This document shows positions 8,158-15,634 of a stretch of DNA of 64,000 nucleotides, piece by piece. Below the pieces are notes generated by a model, which saw nothing but the letters and a program-made list of their open reading frames with translations, did not search any database and had not been told where the DNA came from. Source of the stretch: Candidatus Melainabacteria bacterium (GTDB lineage Bacteria > Cyanobacteriota > Vampirovibrionia > Obscuribacterales > Obscuribacteraceae); assembly GCA_003242885.1 (NCBI GenBank), contig QKMZ01000015.1:395568-459567 (forward strand). The letters run 5' to 3'. The translations under genes were made by a program, and so were the position numbers. Every line of letters begins with the position of its first letter. Position 1 is the stretch's first letter.

Positions 8158-10461
8158 CTAGTGAGCGCTTTGCCTGGTGTTGTTCCTATCTAGTTGTTCC
8201 CTGACTTCCTCTGCTTCGGCTCGATAGCGCCGGGCGCGAAGAGGATTGTCTTTCATTTCACTAAGGACCGCCAATTTTTCTTTGGCATCTATCTCGTAGC
8301 GCGAAGGTGCAAATGGGAAGCTTCCTCTATCTTTGAATTGTGCTTCATGCAGTGCGGCGTCAGCAAGTCCTTTGTGTCCATCATTGGCGTAAGCCAATGC
8401 TAAATTTGCTGCACTGGAGGCGCCTGTGCGATCATACTGGTTTGGAATAAGGAGTAGAAGACGTGCAAGCCTGGCAGCTCCTTTATAGTCATGCAATTGA
8501 TTAAGCGTTAAAACGCGATCGAGGATAGCCTCGCTGTGTTCACTAACGAATTGATCTCGTTTTGAATCCTGATGTCCGTTGGGATGAAACTTTGAGCTTG
8601 AATCGATTGCAACTTCCAGTGGGCGTGACTTTGTTTCGGCAAGTGGATAGTCTCTAGTCAATAGAGCTAAGCGCGCTTCCAATTCCGCAATTCGCAGCGA
8701 GTCATCAGACAACGACTGACCATTTGCTGACGGCAAGTCTTTCAATAGTTGGGAAGCACCAGTCAAATCTTCTCTTTCTTCTGCAATAAATATGCGAAGG
8801 GCTCTAAATCTCGTGCCCATCTTCGTGGAGTTTTTGATAATACCGCTCTTTTCAGCTGCTTCAATACAGGCTATTGCGCTCTTTGATTTTCCATGACGTA
8901 CTAATGACTCTGCATAGTCGAGAATGAGTTTTTCTCGTTTTGAAAGATCTGTCTCTATGAATTCAAGGATTTCTACCATACGTCTTGCTTGGTTCTGTGA
9001 TGTTTCCGAGTCGATTCCAGCCTTAGCGTCGCTGACTAAAAAGTCTCTTTCTACAAATAAGATAGCGAGTTTGGACTGCTTCTTCACTTCGGAAAGTGTC
9101 AGCTTGATTCGCTGTACATCGCTTTTTCGACCGAGTTTTTCATAAGTAAGTGCCAGGTTTGAAAGGACAGAAATCTCGTTTGGGACAAGATCGTCCATGA
9201 AAATCAGTTCTTGAACATTTCTATTCTCGTGTGAAACAGCATTGCTAAACCACGAGTCAGCGCTGATGAGCAGCGGCAAAGCAACCTGATAATTTTTCTG
9301 CTCGATGAGTATTTCTGCTCGCACGGCGTTCGCCATCGCAACGAAAGAACTCGGGTACATGATTTGGAAAGACAACTTAGAAGTTGCTAGTTTTTGGCAG
9401 AGTTTGTCGGCATATGAAAACTTACCTTGTTTTCGAAGACACTCAACAAGGAGTAAAACATCAATGGGATTTTGTGCTTGGATTTGCTTTGTGAGAACTT
9501 CTTCCGCTTGCTGCGGTTTCCCCGCTCTTAGGTAAGCACAAGCCAATTGCACGAACATTTTGTGCAACGTATTGTCGTCGATCTTTAGTTGTTTTGCGGC
9601 GTCGACAAGGGTGAGTTGTGCTTCGAGCGCTTCGACGTTTGTGCATCGACGGAAAAGTTCATTGTATAAGTAATGGAGCTGGAGGTACTTATTGTTGGTT
9701 CTTGCAGCTATTGCTGCGATCGCAATTGCGTCTCGAAAGAGCAAATCTCCGTTATTTTTGCTTCGCGGATACTCGCTAGTATATGAACCTATCACTTGAG
9801 AAATTACATCTCGCCACTCGCTCTCTTTTACTGCTGTGCTATCGATTGCTGCAATTTGCTCGAGTGCGAGAGTTCCAATCTTTTGGCTACATTCCTTGTT
9901 CGCTCGTGCCATTATCACCAGTTGCCGAAGTGTTGAAACCCTGGTTTTTTGTAACTCATCATTTGGAGTTTTAAGTTCTTCAATTTCTTTCGCAAATCTC
10001 AAGAGAGTTTGCACTGAGTCTGGGGAAAGTATATGAGGAGGATAATCGACAATAGTTGCCAACGCTCTATTCAGAAGAGTCATCGATTCAGGGGCGTCGA
10101 CACTGAAGTCATTAAGCGCAACTAGCCAATGCTGTGCGAGCACAGGACCCAGTCTGTAAACTCTATTGGATTCATCCTTCTTGCAGAGTGGAAGAATCGC
10201 TTTGATTAGCTCTGTTGGCGATTTGTTCTCTTCCTTAAGAGCAAAGATGTAATCAAAAACTAGATCTACACTGTCCTCAAGATTTTGCGGTGATGAGGAT
10301 TCGATTTTGTGAAACACTGATGTTGAAACAGACGTGCTGTCGTCGCCCAATGCGGACGTCTGACTGCAAACTGTGTAGAATGTAGCGATAAATGGTATTA
10401 GTAACTTTGGCAGCTTTAGCATTTGCAGTGGCGTTTTTCCAATTTGTAATCTGAGCCTCAT
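8158..10461 (-). CDS. Secreted TPR-repeat protein
   Basis: 767 residues from the ATG at 10461; an internal ATG at 10422 gives a cleaner signal peptide (MLKLPKLLIPFIATFYTVC) and may be the true start. The body is a long array of TPR-like helix pairs (LACAYLRAGKPQQAEEVLTKQI, LVECLRKQGKFSYADKLCQKL, NLALTYEKLGRKSDVQRIK, NLALAYANDGHKGLADAAL). Proteins of this kind serve as periplasmic or extracellular scaffolds. Its start codon overlaps that of the divergent WG-repeat gene (catg at 10459-10462), so any regulatory DNA of each lies inside the other's coding sequence. No enzymatic domain seen. Confidence 0.75.
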   Translation of the reverse strand: MRLRLQIGKTPLQMLKLPKLLIPFIATFYTVCSQTSALGDDSTSVSTSVFHKIESSSPQNLEDSVDLVFDYIFALKEENKSPTELIKAILPLCKKDESNRVYRLGPVLAQHWLVALNDFSVDAPESMTLLNRALATIVDYPPHILSPDSVQTLLRFAKEIEELKTPNDELQKTRVSTLRQLVIMARANKECSQKIGTLALEQIAAIDSTAVKESEWRDVISQVIGSYTSEYPRSKNNGDLLFRDAIAIAAIAARTNNKYLQLHYLYNELFRRCTNVEALEAQLTLVDAAKQLKIDDNTLHKMFVQLACAYLRAGKPQQAEEVLTKQIQAQNPIDVLLLVECLRKQGKFSYADKLCQKLATSKLSFQIMYPSSFVAMANAVRAEILIEQKNYQVALPLLISADSWFSNAVSHENRNVQELIFMDDLVPNEISVLSNLALTYEKLGRKSDVQRIKLTLSEVKKQSKLAILFVERDFLVSDAKAGIDSETSQNQARRMVEILEFIETDLSKREKLILDYAESLVRHGKSKSAIACIEAAEKSGIIKNSTKMGTRFRALRIFIAEEREDLTGASQLLKDLPSANGQSLSDDSLRIAELEARLALLTRDYPLAETKSRPLEVAIDSSSKFHPNGHQDSKRDQFVSEHSEAILDRVLTLNQLHDYKGAARLARLLLLIPNQYDRTGASSAANLALAYANDGHKGLADAALHEAQFKDRGSFPFAPSRYEIDAKEKLAVLSEMKDNPLRARRYRAEAEEVREQLDRNNTRQSAH

Positions 10462-11971
10462 GTCTTGTTTAAGCAACATTATTATCCACAATCTTCCAGC
10501 AATTCTTCGTGGATCGTTGTTTTCGTATCTTACTGCGAGTTTAGTTGCAATTGCTGCGACGACTTTGCCGACTTTGGGCGATGAGGTCAAGGAACCTGTT
10601 TTACCATCGGGTCTCACATTGCTGACGAGGGAAGGTGGCTACAATATAGTAAATGGCCCAGAAGGGCATGGGCTGTGTTCTGAGTCTGGAAAACTAGTAA
10701 TTCCGGCGCGGTTTAACCAGATTCGATTTGTAGGAGATCAACGTTTTGTTGCACAGGCGTTCCAAGATGATGGTTCGACAAGATGTTGGCTCTTTGATGG
10801 TAAAGGAAGAGTCATTTCGAGATTGCCAGATTGGACTTATTTGAGTGACAGGCAGTTTCACGAAGGTCTGTTAAATATTGGAGACAGCTACAGTCCCACT
10901 GCATTCGTAGACTTAAAAGGAAACGTGCTGCCAAATTTCGACAAGTACACTGATGTCTTAGAATTTTCGAACGGCTTGGCTACAGCCTCAATTAGTAATC
11001 GAGAAGGAAGAGGTACAGGTTTCATCAATCATCAAGGAAAAATGGTAATCGGACCATTCAAGAACGGCGAAGTTTCCAAATTCGAAAACGGACTCGCTGT
11101 TGTATCAAGCAGTCCTGCGGTTGTGAAGCCGAAATATGGAATTGTTTCTACCAGCGGGAAATTTGTTGTCCCTATGACTTATGACGCTATTTCCGCGATC
11201 GGGAACGGCAAGTTTTGGGCGCACAAGAATAATAGAGTTTGGATTTTAGATTCGAGTGGAAAAGTCTTCATCCAATTTCCGAGGGGTTGCACTTCAGCCG
11301 CTCCTCCGGATAAGTTCGAGAAGAACAGTTGGATTGCGTGTGGATTCGGTGGCAAGATCAATCAAAGTTTGAAATGGGGTTATTGCGATGTGGCTGGAAA
11401 GATAGTCATGTCTCCTCGCTTTGCCGCTGCTGAGAGTTTCATTGGAAAAAAAGCAGTCGCATACGAAAAACATTCAGGTATCGGCCTTGCATGCGGAGTT
11501 ATCGACAGACAAGGAAATTGGGTTGTTAAGCCGAAGTATAGATCTATCGCATTAATCGATGACAATCACTGGAACTTAGGCGAGGTAGCGACAGGTCGTG
11601 AGCCTGCTGGAGTACCGAATGCGCGTTCTGCACGTGCTTTGATCTTTCAAGAGGTGATGCAGAATCATGATTTGATCGGGATGCCACTCAATCAATTTGA
11701 AGAACTCGTTGGCAAACTAGAATCACCCCCATATCTCAATCAAACATCCGAAATCGGAGTGAAAACTGCACAGACTGTGCTGGTTGATTCAATGTGCGGA
11801 CCGGGCAGTGTGGTGCTCAATCTGGCATTCGATTCCAATGACAAAATCACTGGATGGCGAGTTTTGGAAGGGGGAGTTGTTTCACATAGCCAGCCGTGGA
11901 TAACCGAGAATGTCGTGCTTGATGACCCGCAGAAAGGACTTCAACTAAGCAATTTGGTGCCAAAGAATTAA
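10460..11971 (+). CDS. Secreted WG-repeat protein
   Basis: A 503-residue protein. The hydrophobic N-terminus (about residues 20-40, LFSYLTASLVAIAATTLPTL) resembles a signal peptide. At least six WG-type beta repeats follow in residues about 50-380, each ending with a turn such as GLCSESGKLVIP, GFINHQGKMVIGP, GIVSTSGKFVVPMTYDAI, GYCDVAGKIVMSPRF or GVIDRQGNWVVKPKY. The last about 90 residues form a separate domain (LIGMPLNQFEELVGKLESPP) that resembles a small SmpA-like lipoprotein fold; that reading is tentative. WG proteins are usually secreted or surface-bound with unknown ligands. The RBS is weak and the ATG overlaps the divergent TPR gene's ATG, so a TTG near 10517 is a possible alternative start. 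Confidence 0.8.
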   Translation: MSCLSNIIIHNLPAILRGSLFSYLTASLVAIAATTLPTLGDEVKEPVLPSGLTLLTREGGYNIVNGPEGHGLCSESGKLVIPARFNQIRFVGDQRFVAQAFQDDGSTRCWLFDGKGRVISRLPDWTYLSDRQFHEGLLNIGDSYSPTAFVDLKGNVLPNFDKYTDVLEFSNGLATASISNREGRGTGFINHQGKMVIGPFKNGEVSKFENGLAVVSSSPAVVKPKYGIVSTSGKFVVPMTYDAISAIGNGKFWAHKNNRVWILDSSGKVFIQFPRGCTSAAPPDKFEKNSWIACGFGGKINQSLKWGYCDVAGKIVMSPRFAAAESFIGKKAVAYEKHSGIGLACGVIDRQGNWVVKPKYRSIALIDDNHWNLGEVATGREPAGVPNARSARALIFQEVMQNHDLIGMPLNQFEELVGKLESPPYLNQTSEIGVKTAQTVLVDSMCGPGSVVLNLAFDSNDKITGWRVLEGGVVSHSQPWITENVVLDDPQKGLQLSNLVPKN

Positions 11972-12013
11972 GATCGAGGCCGAGCAAAAAACAGCGGTGC
12001 TAGAATGATCATT

Positions 12014-12063
12014 GCCAGGACGACCTGGTCTGAGATTCATCCGGGACGGCCCGCTTTGGGAGG
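12014..12063 (+). ncRNA. Guanidine-II (mini-ykkC) riboswitch
   Basis: Two short hairpins both carry the diagnostic ACGR tetraloop: CCAGG-ACGA-CCTGG at 12015-12028 and CGGG-ACGG-CCCG at 12042-12053, joined by a 13-nt linker. This two-hairpin arrangement defines the guanidine-II class, which usually precedes SMR-family guanidinium exporters. The ribosome binding site (gggagg, 12058-12063) lies 4 nt after the second hairpin and 6 bp before the gdx ATG. That fits ligand-dependent exposure of the RBS. Assignment rests on visible structure plus the gene context. Confidence 0.88.
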
Positions 12064-12068
12064 CTGTT

Positions 12069-12386
12069 ATGTCCTGGATGATTTTGTTTTTGGCTGGTCT
12101 TTTAGAAGTCGCTTGGGCAGTGGGAATGAAGCACGTTGACGGCTTCTCGCGCCCATGGGTTTTGGCTGGAACAGTCGCGGCGACTGTCTTGAGCGTTGTG
12201 TTGCTCGGGCTAGCCATGAAGAATCTGCCGTTGGGCACTGCGTATGCTGTTTGGACAGGTATCGGTGCAATCGGAACCTTTATAGTGGGAATTTTGTGGC
12301 TGGGCGATTCCATATCGACGGCGAGACTCTTGAGTGCTCTTTGCGTCCTCATTGGGCTGATCGGGCTCAAGCTAAGCACCCCATAA
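12069..12386 (+). CDS. gdx: Guanidinium exporter Gdx/SugE (SMR family)
   Basis: A 105-residue small multidrug resistance protein with four transmembrane helices. MSWMILFLAGLLEVAWAVGMK carries the membrane-embedded glutamate (E13, in GLLEVAWA) that binds the exchanged cation and protons. LPLGTAYAVWTGIGAIG is the Gdx-type helix 3 signature, and the ending GLIGLKL is typical. Upstream codons in the same frame belong to the riboswitch, so the start is set at 12069. Gdx exports guanidinium in exchange for protons, and control by a guanidine-II riboswitch supports this over broad drug export. It acts in the inner membrane as a dual-topology dimer. Confidence 0.92.
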   Translation: MSWMILFLAGLLEVAWAVGMKHVDGFSRPWVLAGTVAATVLSVVLLGLAMKNLPLGTAYAVWTGIGAIGTFIVGILWLGDSISTARLLSALCVLIGLIGLKLSTP

Positions 12387-12428
12387 ATGCTTGTTGTGAA
12401 GTGGAGCGGTTTACAAATTTAGCGGTGT

Positions 12429-12477
12429 TTGATCAAAAATCGACCACCCGTGCTAATATTTAACCGTATTGTTAAAT
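12429..12477 (+). promoter_or_regulatory. Promoter and ArsR operator of the SRPBCC-ArsR operon
   Basis: TTGATC (12429-12434) and TAATAT (12454-12459) form a plausible promoter, though the 19-bp spacing is long. A perfect inverted repeat ATTTAAC-N6-GTTAAAT (12458-12477) overlaps the -10 and the expected transcription start. This is where an autoregulating ArsR-family repressor would bind. The arms share TTAA and the 6-bp spacer with the two sites at 2317-2373. The operator also overlaps an upstream in-frame ATG at 12476, another reason to place the gene start at 12494. Confidence 0.7.
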
Positions 12478-12493
12478 GAATGAGGTGCGTGTC

Positions 12494-13108
12494 ATGAAGA
12501 AGGCGATTGCCATTGTTGTGGGCGTCGTTCTGGTTGGCGTAATTGCAATTCTCGGTATCGCAGCCACAAAGCCGGACCAAGTCCACGTCGAGCGTTCGCT
12601 GACCATGAAGGCTTCGCCAGCTGCTATTCATCCTCAAATCAACAACTACAAAAATTGGATGGCATGGTCCCCGTGGGAAAAGCAAGACCCCAACATGAAG
12701 CGCTCTTTTAGCGGACCGGAATCGGGCGTTGGCGCTAAGTACGCATGGGTTGGAAATGACAATGTCGGCACCGGCGATATGACCATCACCTCGTCAGAGC
12801 CAGAGCAAATCAAGCTCGATCTGCACTTCGTCAAGCCCTTCGAAGGCACTAGTAAAGTCACGTTCTCGATGGTGCCAGAAGGTGAAGCAACAAAAGTCAC
12901 CTGGGCAATGGATAGCGATAACGCCTTCCCGTGCAAAGTCATGCAAGTGTTCATCAGCATGGATGACTGCTGCGGCAAGGAATTTGAGAAGGGTCTCGCC
13001 AGCCTGAAGACTGTTTCGGAATCATCGCAAACAGCTGAAAGCAAGCCAGCCGAGAAGAAAGCTGCAGATAAGACTGAAGAGAAAAAAGAGACCGCAAATA
13101 ATGGTTAA
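12494..13108 (+). CDS. Membrane-anchored SRPBCC (polyketide cyclase-like) protein
   Basis: 204 residues from the ATG at 12494, which has a gaggtg RBS. Residues 1-25 form one membrane anchor (AIAIVVGVVLVGVIAILGIAA). Residues 30-175 are an SRPBCC domain: HVERSLTMKASPAAIHPQI, then NWMAWSPWEKQDPNMKRSFSGP, the typical polyketide_cyc2 signature. The tail (about 180-204) is Lys/Glu-rich and disordered. The family binds hydrophobic ligands; no activity can be assigned. It is first in an operon and overlaps the ArsR gene by 8 bp, indicating translational coupling. An operator sits over its promoter. Confidence 0.82.
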   Translation: MKKAIAIVVGVVLVGVIAILGIAATKPDQVHVERSLTMKASPAAIHPQINNYKNWMAWSPWEKQDPNMKRSFSGPESGVGAKYAWVGNDNVGTGDMTITSSEPEQIKLDLHFVKPFEGTSKVTFSMVPEGEATKVTWAMDSDNAFPCKVMQVFISMDDCCGKEFEKGLASLKTVSESSQTAESKPAEKKAADKTEEKKETANNG

Positions 13109-13472
13109 ACATTATTCTGAGCAGTTGGACAGGACATTCTTTGCTCTTTCAGATCCTACTCGCAGAGCTATCATTGGCAGTCTTGCGGCAAAAGGCAGTT
13201 GTTCTGTTTTGGAATTGGCAGAGCCGTTTCAGATGTCTCTTCCGGCAATTTCAAAGCATTTGAAAGCGCTGGAAAATGCTAACCTTGTCACTCGAGAAAG
13301 ACAGGGTCGTGTTCACTACCTCAAGTTGTGCGCCGAGCCGATGTCGGAGGCCAATGCCTGGATTGAGGCATACAGGCGCTTTTGGACGAATCACTTAGAC
13401 AACTTTGAGCGCTACATTACATCACAAACGTTCGGAGAGAAACAAAATGACGACAGCAACGAGCAAAGCTGA
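13101..13472 (+). CDS. ArsR-family transcriptional regulator
   Basis: A 123-residue winged-helix repressor. FFALSDPTRRAIIGSLAAKGSCSVLELAEPFQMSLPAISKHLKALENANLV is the classic ArsR helix-turn-helix, followed by the wing RERQGRVHYLKL. The metal-binding ELCVCD motif of arsenic sensors is absent; this is the subclass found next to AHSA1/SRPBCC genes, whose effector is generally unknown. The start overlaps the stop of the upstream SRPBCC gene (ATGGTTAA) and the end overlaps the next SRPBCC gene by 26 bp. Likely autoregulatory through 12458-12477, and possibly acting on 2317-2373. Confidence 0.93.
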   Translation: MVKHYSEQLDRTFFALSDPTRRAIIGSLAAKGSCSVLELAEPFQMSLPAISKHLKALENANLVTRERQGRVHYLKLCAEPMSEANAWIEAYRRFWTNHLDNFERYITSQTFGEKQNDDSNEQS

Positions 13473-13899
13473 AGTACTGACGCTTAGTCTTTCACGTACA
13501 ATCAAAGCGCCGGTTGAATTGGTTTATCGTGGTTGGACAGAACCCGAGCAAATGAGCATGTGGCTCGGGTGCGATAAGACTGCAAAAGTCAAAGTTACGC
13601 AAGATCTGCGTGTCGGCGGCGAGTATCGATTTGATGTTAGCTGCAGCGACGGCGAACAAGTGTGCATGTCTGGTGTTTATCAAAAGATCGAGCCAAACAG
13701 AAAACTCGTTTACACTTGGAATAACACATCGCGCGAGTATCCTGCCTCCAACACACTTGTGACGGTGGAATTCATCGCGAAGGGCGATTCGACAGAGTTG
13801 AAGCTGACTCACGCCAACCTCAACGACGCCAATTGCCTGCATGGTCACACACTCGGATGGACCGCATCGCTCGAAAAATTTGTCGCGCATTTCGCATAG
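13447..13899 (+). CDS. SRPBCC/AHSA1 family protein
   Basis: 150 residues starting at the ATG at 13447 (ggagag RBS upstream); an earlier in-frame start lies inside arsR and is unlikely. AHSA1 hallmarks are LSRTIKAPVELVYRGWTEPEQMSMW, the VGGEYRFDV strand, GVYQKIEPNRKLVYTWNN and the C-terminal HTLGWTASLEKF helix. It is the third gene of the ArsR operon. Pairing of ArsR with AHSA1 proteins is common in bacteria, yet the ligand is rarely known. Cytoplasmic. Confidence 0.9.
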   Translation: MTTATSKAEVLTLSLSRTIKAPVELVYRGWTEPEQMSMWLGCDKTAKVKVTQDLRVGGEYRFDVSCSDGEQVCMSGVYQKIEPNRKLVYTWNNTSREYPASNTLVTVEFIAKGDSTELKLTHANLNDANCLHGHTLGWTASLEKFVAHFA

Positions 13900-13915
13900 C
13901 GAGAGGTTAGCTTCG

Positions 13916-13978
13916 AGAGGCGTACGGGCGCATTGCACGCGTCCGCAGAAAAATTGGCGCATGCAATGCGCCCCCACA
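13916..13978. repeat. REP-like palindromic element
   Basis: Two nested GC-rich palindromes lie between the SRPBCC and VOC genes: GGGCGCATTGCACGCGTCC (13926-13944, imperfect) and GGCGCAT-GCA-ATGCGCC (13956-13972, perfect). They share the GCGCATTGCA core with elements near 3566 and 15431. They split what would otherwise be one operon, so they may attenuate transcription or stabilise the mRNA 3' end. Confidence 0.6.
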
Positions 13979-14030
13979 AAAAACAAAGTTTGATCCCCAA
14001 AGTCAAATCACATCACACTAGGAGAGAACA

Positions 14031-14522
14031 ATGGCTACAGCACAGAGTTGGAAACCAGCGCACGCTCAAACCGTGACACCGTACCTCATTATCAAAGATT
14101 GCGCTAAAGCAATGGACTTCTACAAGAAAGCATTTGGCGCTGAAGAAGTTGCTCGTCTTTGCTCACCAGATGGCAAAATCATGCATGGCTTCCTGAAGTT
14201 CGGCGATTCGAACGTCTACTTCTGCGACGAAATGGATGATACCAAATGCGGCGCAAGCCCCTCGACGTTGGGCAATTGCCACGCAACCATGCACATCTTC
14301 GTTGAAGATGTTGATGCAGCATTCAAAAAGGCTGTTGACGCCGGTTGCACGCCCTTCATGCCGCCAATGGACATGTTCTGGGGCGATCGTTATACCCGCG
14401 TGACCGACCCGTTCGGTCAAGGTTGGAGTCTGGCAACGCATAAGCAAGACTTGACGCCGGAAGAAATGCAAAAGGCCGGCAACGAGTTCTTCAAGAACAT
14501 GGAAGCTTGCCCCACTAAGTAG
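14031..14522 (+). CDS. VOC-family (PhnB-like) protein
   Basis: A 163-residue glyoxalase/bleomycin-resistance fold protein of the PhnB-like type. It shows TVTPYLIIKDCAKAMDFYKKAFGAEE, MHGFLKFGDSNVYFCDE, MHIFVEDVDAAFKKAVDAGC and WGDRYTRVTDPFGQGWSLATH, the paired beta-alpha-beta-beta-beta modules of the fold. The C-terminal LTPEEMQKAGNEFF is also typical. The RBS is good (aggaga). PhnB-like genes often occur beside ArsR/AHSA1 genes, as here. Metal-dependent activity is possible but unproven. Confidence 0.9.
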   Translation: MATAQSWKPAHAQTVTPYLIIKDCAKAMDFYKKAFGAEEVARLCSPDGKIMHGFLKFGDSNVYFCDEMDDTKCGASPSTLGNCHATMHIFVEDVDAAFKKAVDAGCTPFMPPMDMFWGDRYTRVTDPFGQGWSLATHKQDLTPEEMQKAGNEFFKNMEACPTK

Positions 14523-14556
14523 GCGCAGCCTAGATTCAAATCGTTAGTTAAACCGG

Positions 14557-14583
14557 AAGGCTCCGCTGTTTGCGGGGCCTTTT
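14557..14583 (+). terminator. Intrinsic terminator after the VOC gene
   Basis: AAGGCTCCGC (14557-14566), a 5-nt loop and GCGGGGCCTT form a 10-bp stem with one mismatch, followed by a short T-tract. It lies 35 bp after the VOC stop codon and marks the end of the ArsR/SRPBCC/VOC cluster. Confidence 0.8.
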
Positions 14584-14634
14584 GTGCTAACATCAGCGGC
14601 GCCCGTCTCCTTTTGAGGTTGCGAAGAAGCAGCG

Positions 14635-15423
14635 ATGAACACAGCTCCAGCAAAAATCGCCCCGGCATTGCGCGCACTGCTCGAACGATTGATTGACTAT
14701 GCCGGCATTTATCCTCCGGCAGCTCTTCCTCTCGAAACCTCGGTGGCAAATTACAGCAGCTATCAGAGCGGTGAGTTCTCTTGGATGCTCAGATATTTGG
14801 TTGTCGGAACCAACGAGCTTCAGAATGTTCCTAAGTCGCTCGATGGCAGTATTTCGCTTTTGTCGGAAACTGATGACGCGCGCGCGGCGACCATCGAAAG
14901 CAAGGCTGTAGTGCAGGCGAAACATCCGGTCTACTGCGAATTGGCATTGGCGAATCTAGACCAGCTCGATGCGGTGAAAACTGCGGGTAACTTCGCGAAA
15001 ATTCGTACAGGTGGCGTAAAGCCCGAAGCGATTCCCTCTCCGAAGGATGTGGCTGCATTTATCATCGCGTGCGCAGAGCGGCGTTTGCCATTCAAAGCAA
15101 CTGCTGGATTGCATCATCCCATTCGAGCTGAATATGCTTTGACCTACGAAACTAATGCACCGCGGGCGGTGATGCACGGATTTCTAAACGTTCTAATGGC
15201 TGCAGCATTTGCATGGCAGGGCGAGAAAAACATAGAAGCTATTATCGCTGAAACCGACGCTTCCGCTTTCACGTTCGACGGCGGCGCAAAATGGCGTGGA
15301 CTGGAACTGACTGCCGAGCAAATCAAAGACGCCCGCGACAACTTCATGCATTCGATTGGCTCCTGCTCGTTCGACGAACCGGTGCTTGAACTCCAAGCGT
15401 TAGGATTACTTCCTAAAGCGTAG
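14635..15423 (+). CDS. Conserved hypothetical protein
   Basis: A 262-residue cytoplasmic protein, no signal or membrane segment. Alternating strands and helices with motifs AGIYPPAALP, YLVVGTNEL, AKIRTGG (about residue 125), LPFKATAGLHHPI and MHGFLNVLMAAAFAW suggest a TIM-barrel-like alpha/beta protein; the FKATAGLHHP strand, with two histidines, looks like an active-site segment. I recognise it only as a widespread hypothetical family. It stands alone between a terminator and a REP-like region. Confidence 0.75.
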   Translation: MNTAPAKIAPALRALLERLIDYAGIYPPAALPLETSVANYSSYQSGEFSWMLRYLVVGTNELQNVPKSLDGSISLLSETDDARAATIESKAVVQAKHPVYCELALANLDQLDAVKTAGNFAKIRTGGVKPEAIPSPKDVAAFIIACAERRLPFKATAGLHHPIRAEYALTYETNAPRAVMHGFLNVLMAAAFAWQGEKNIEAIIAETDASAFTFDGGAKWRGLELTAEQIKDARDNFMHSIGSCSFDEPVLELQALGLLPKA

Positions 15424-15575
15424 GGCGTGGGGGCGTGTTGCACACGCCCGATTAATATAGAGGCGACGCGATACGTCGCGCGGTTTTTCGTGGGACGCGT
15501 TGCCTCGCGCTCGGCCGGAGCGCTGGCTTCCAGCCAGCATAAGCGGGCGAGCCGCCCGCGCTCCTAGGAGTTTCT
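15424..15575. repeat. REP-like repeat cluster
   Basis: About 150 bp of GC-rich palindromes: GGGCGTGT-TGC-ACACGCCC (15431-15449), gaGGCGACGCG...CGTCGCGC (about 15461-15480), then cggccggagcgctggc followed by ttccagccagc, and ggcgagccgcccgcgctcc. The ggccggagcgc and cttccag phrases return at 41.8 kb, and ggagcgc at 20.0 and 33.6 kb. No reading frame is supported here. It sits between convergent genes. Confidence 0.6.
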
Positions 15576-15582
15576 ACAAAAA

Positions 15583-15610
15583 GAAGGGCTCTCGTTTCCG
15601 AGAACCCTTC
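15583..15610 (-). terminator. Terminator of the histone-like gene
   Basis: GAAGGGCTCTCG (15583-15594), a tttc loop and CGAGAACCCTTC (15599-15610) form a 12-bp stem with one mismatch. On the minus strand the hairpin is followed by a T-run (complement of caaaaa, 15577-15582). It lies 25 bp past the stop codon at 15635. Confidence 0.85.
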
Positions 15611-15634
15611 AAGCTTGACAGCTAACGTATTAAA

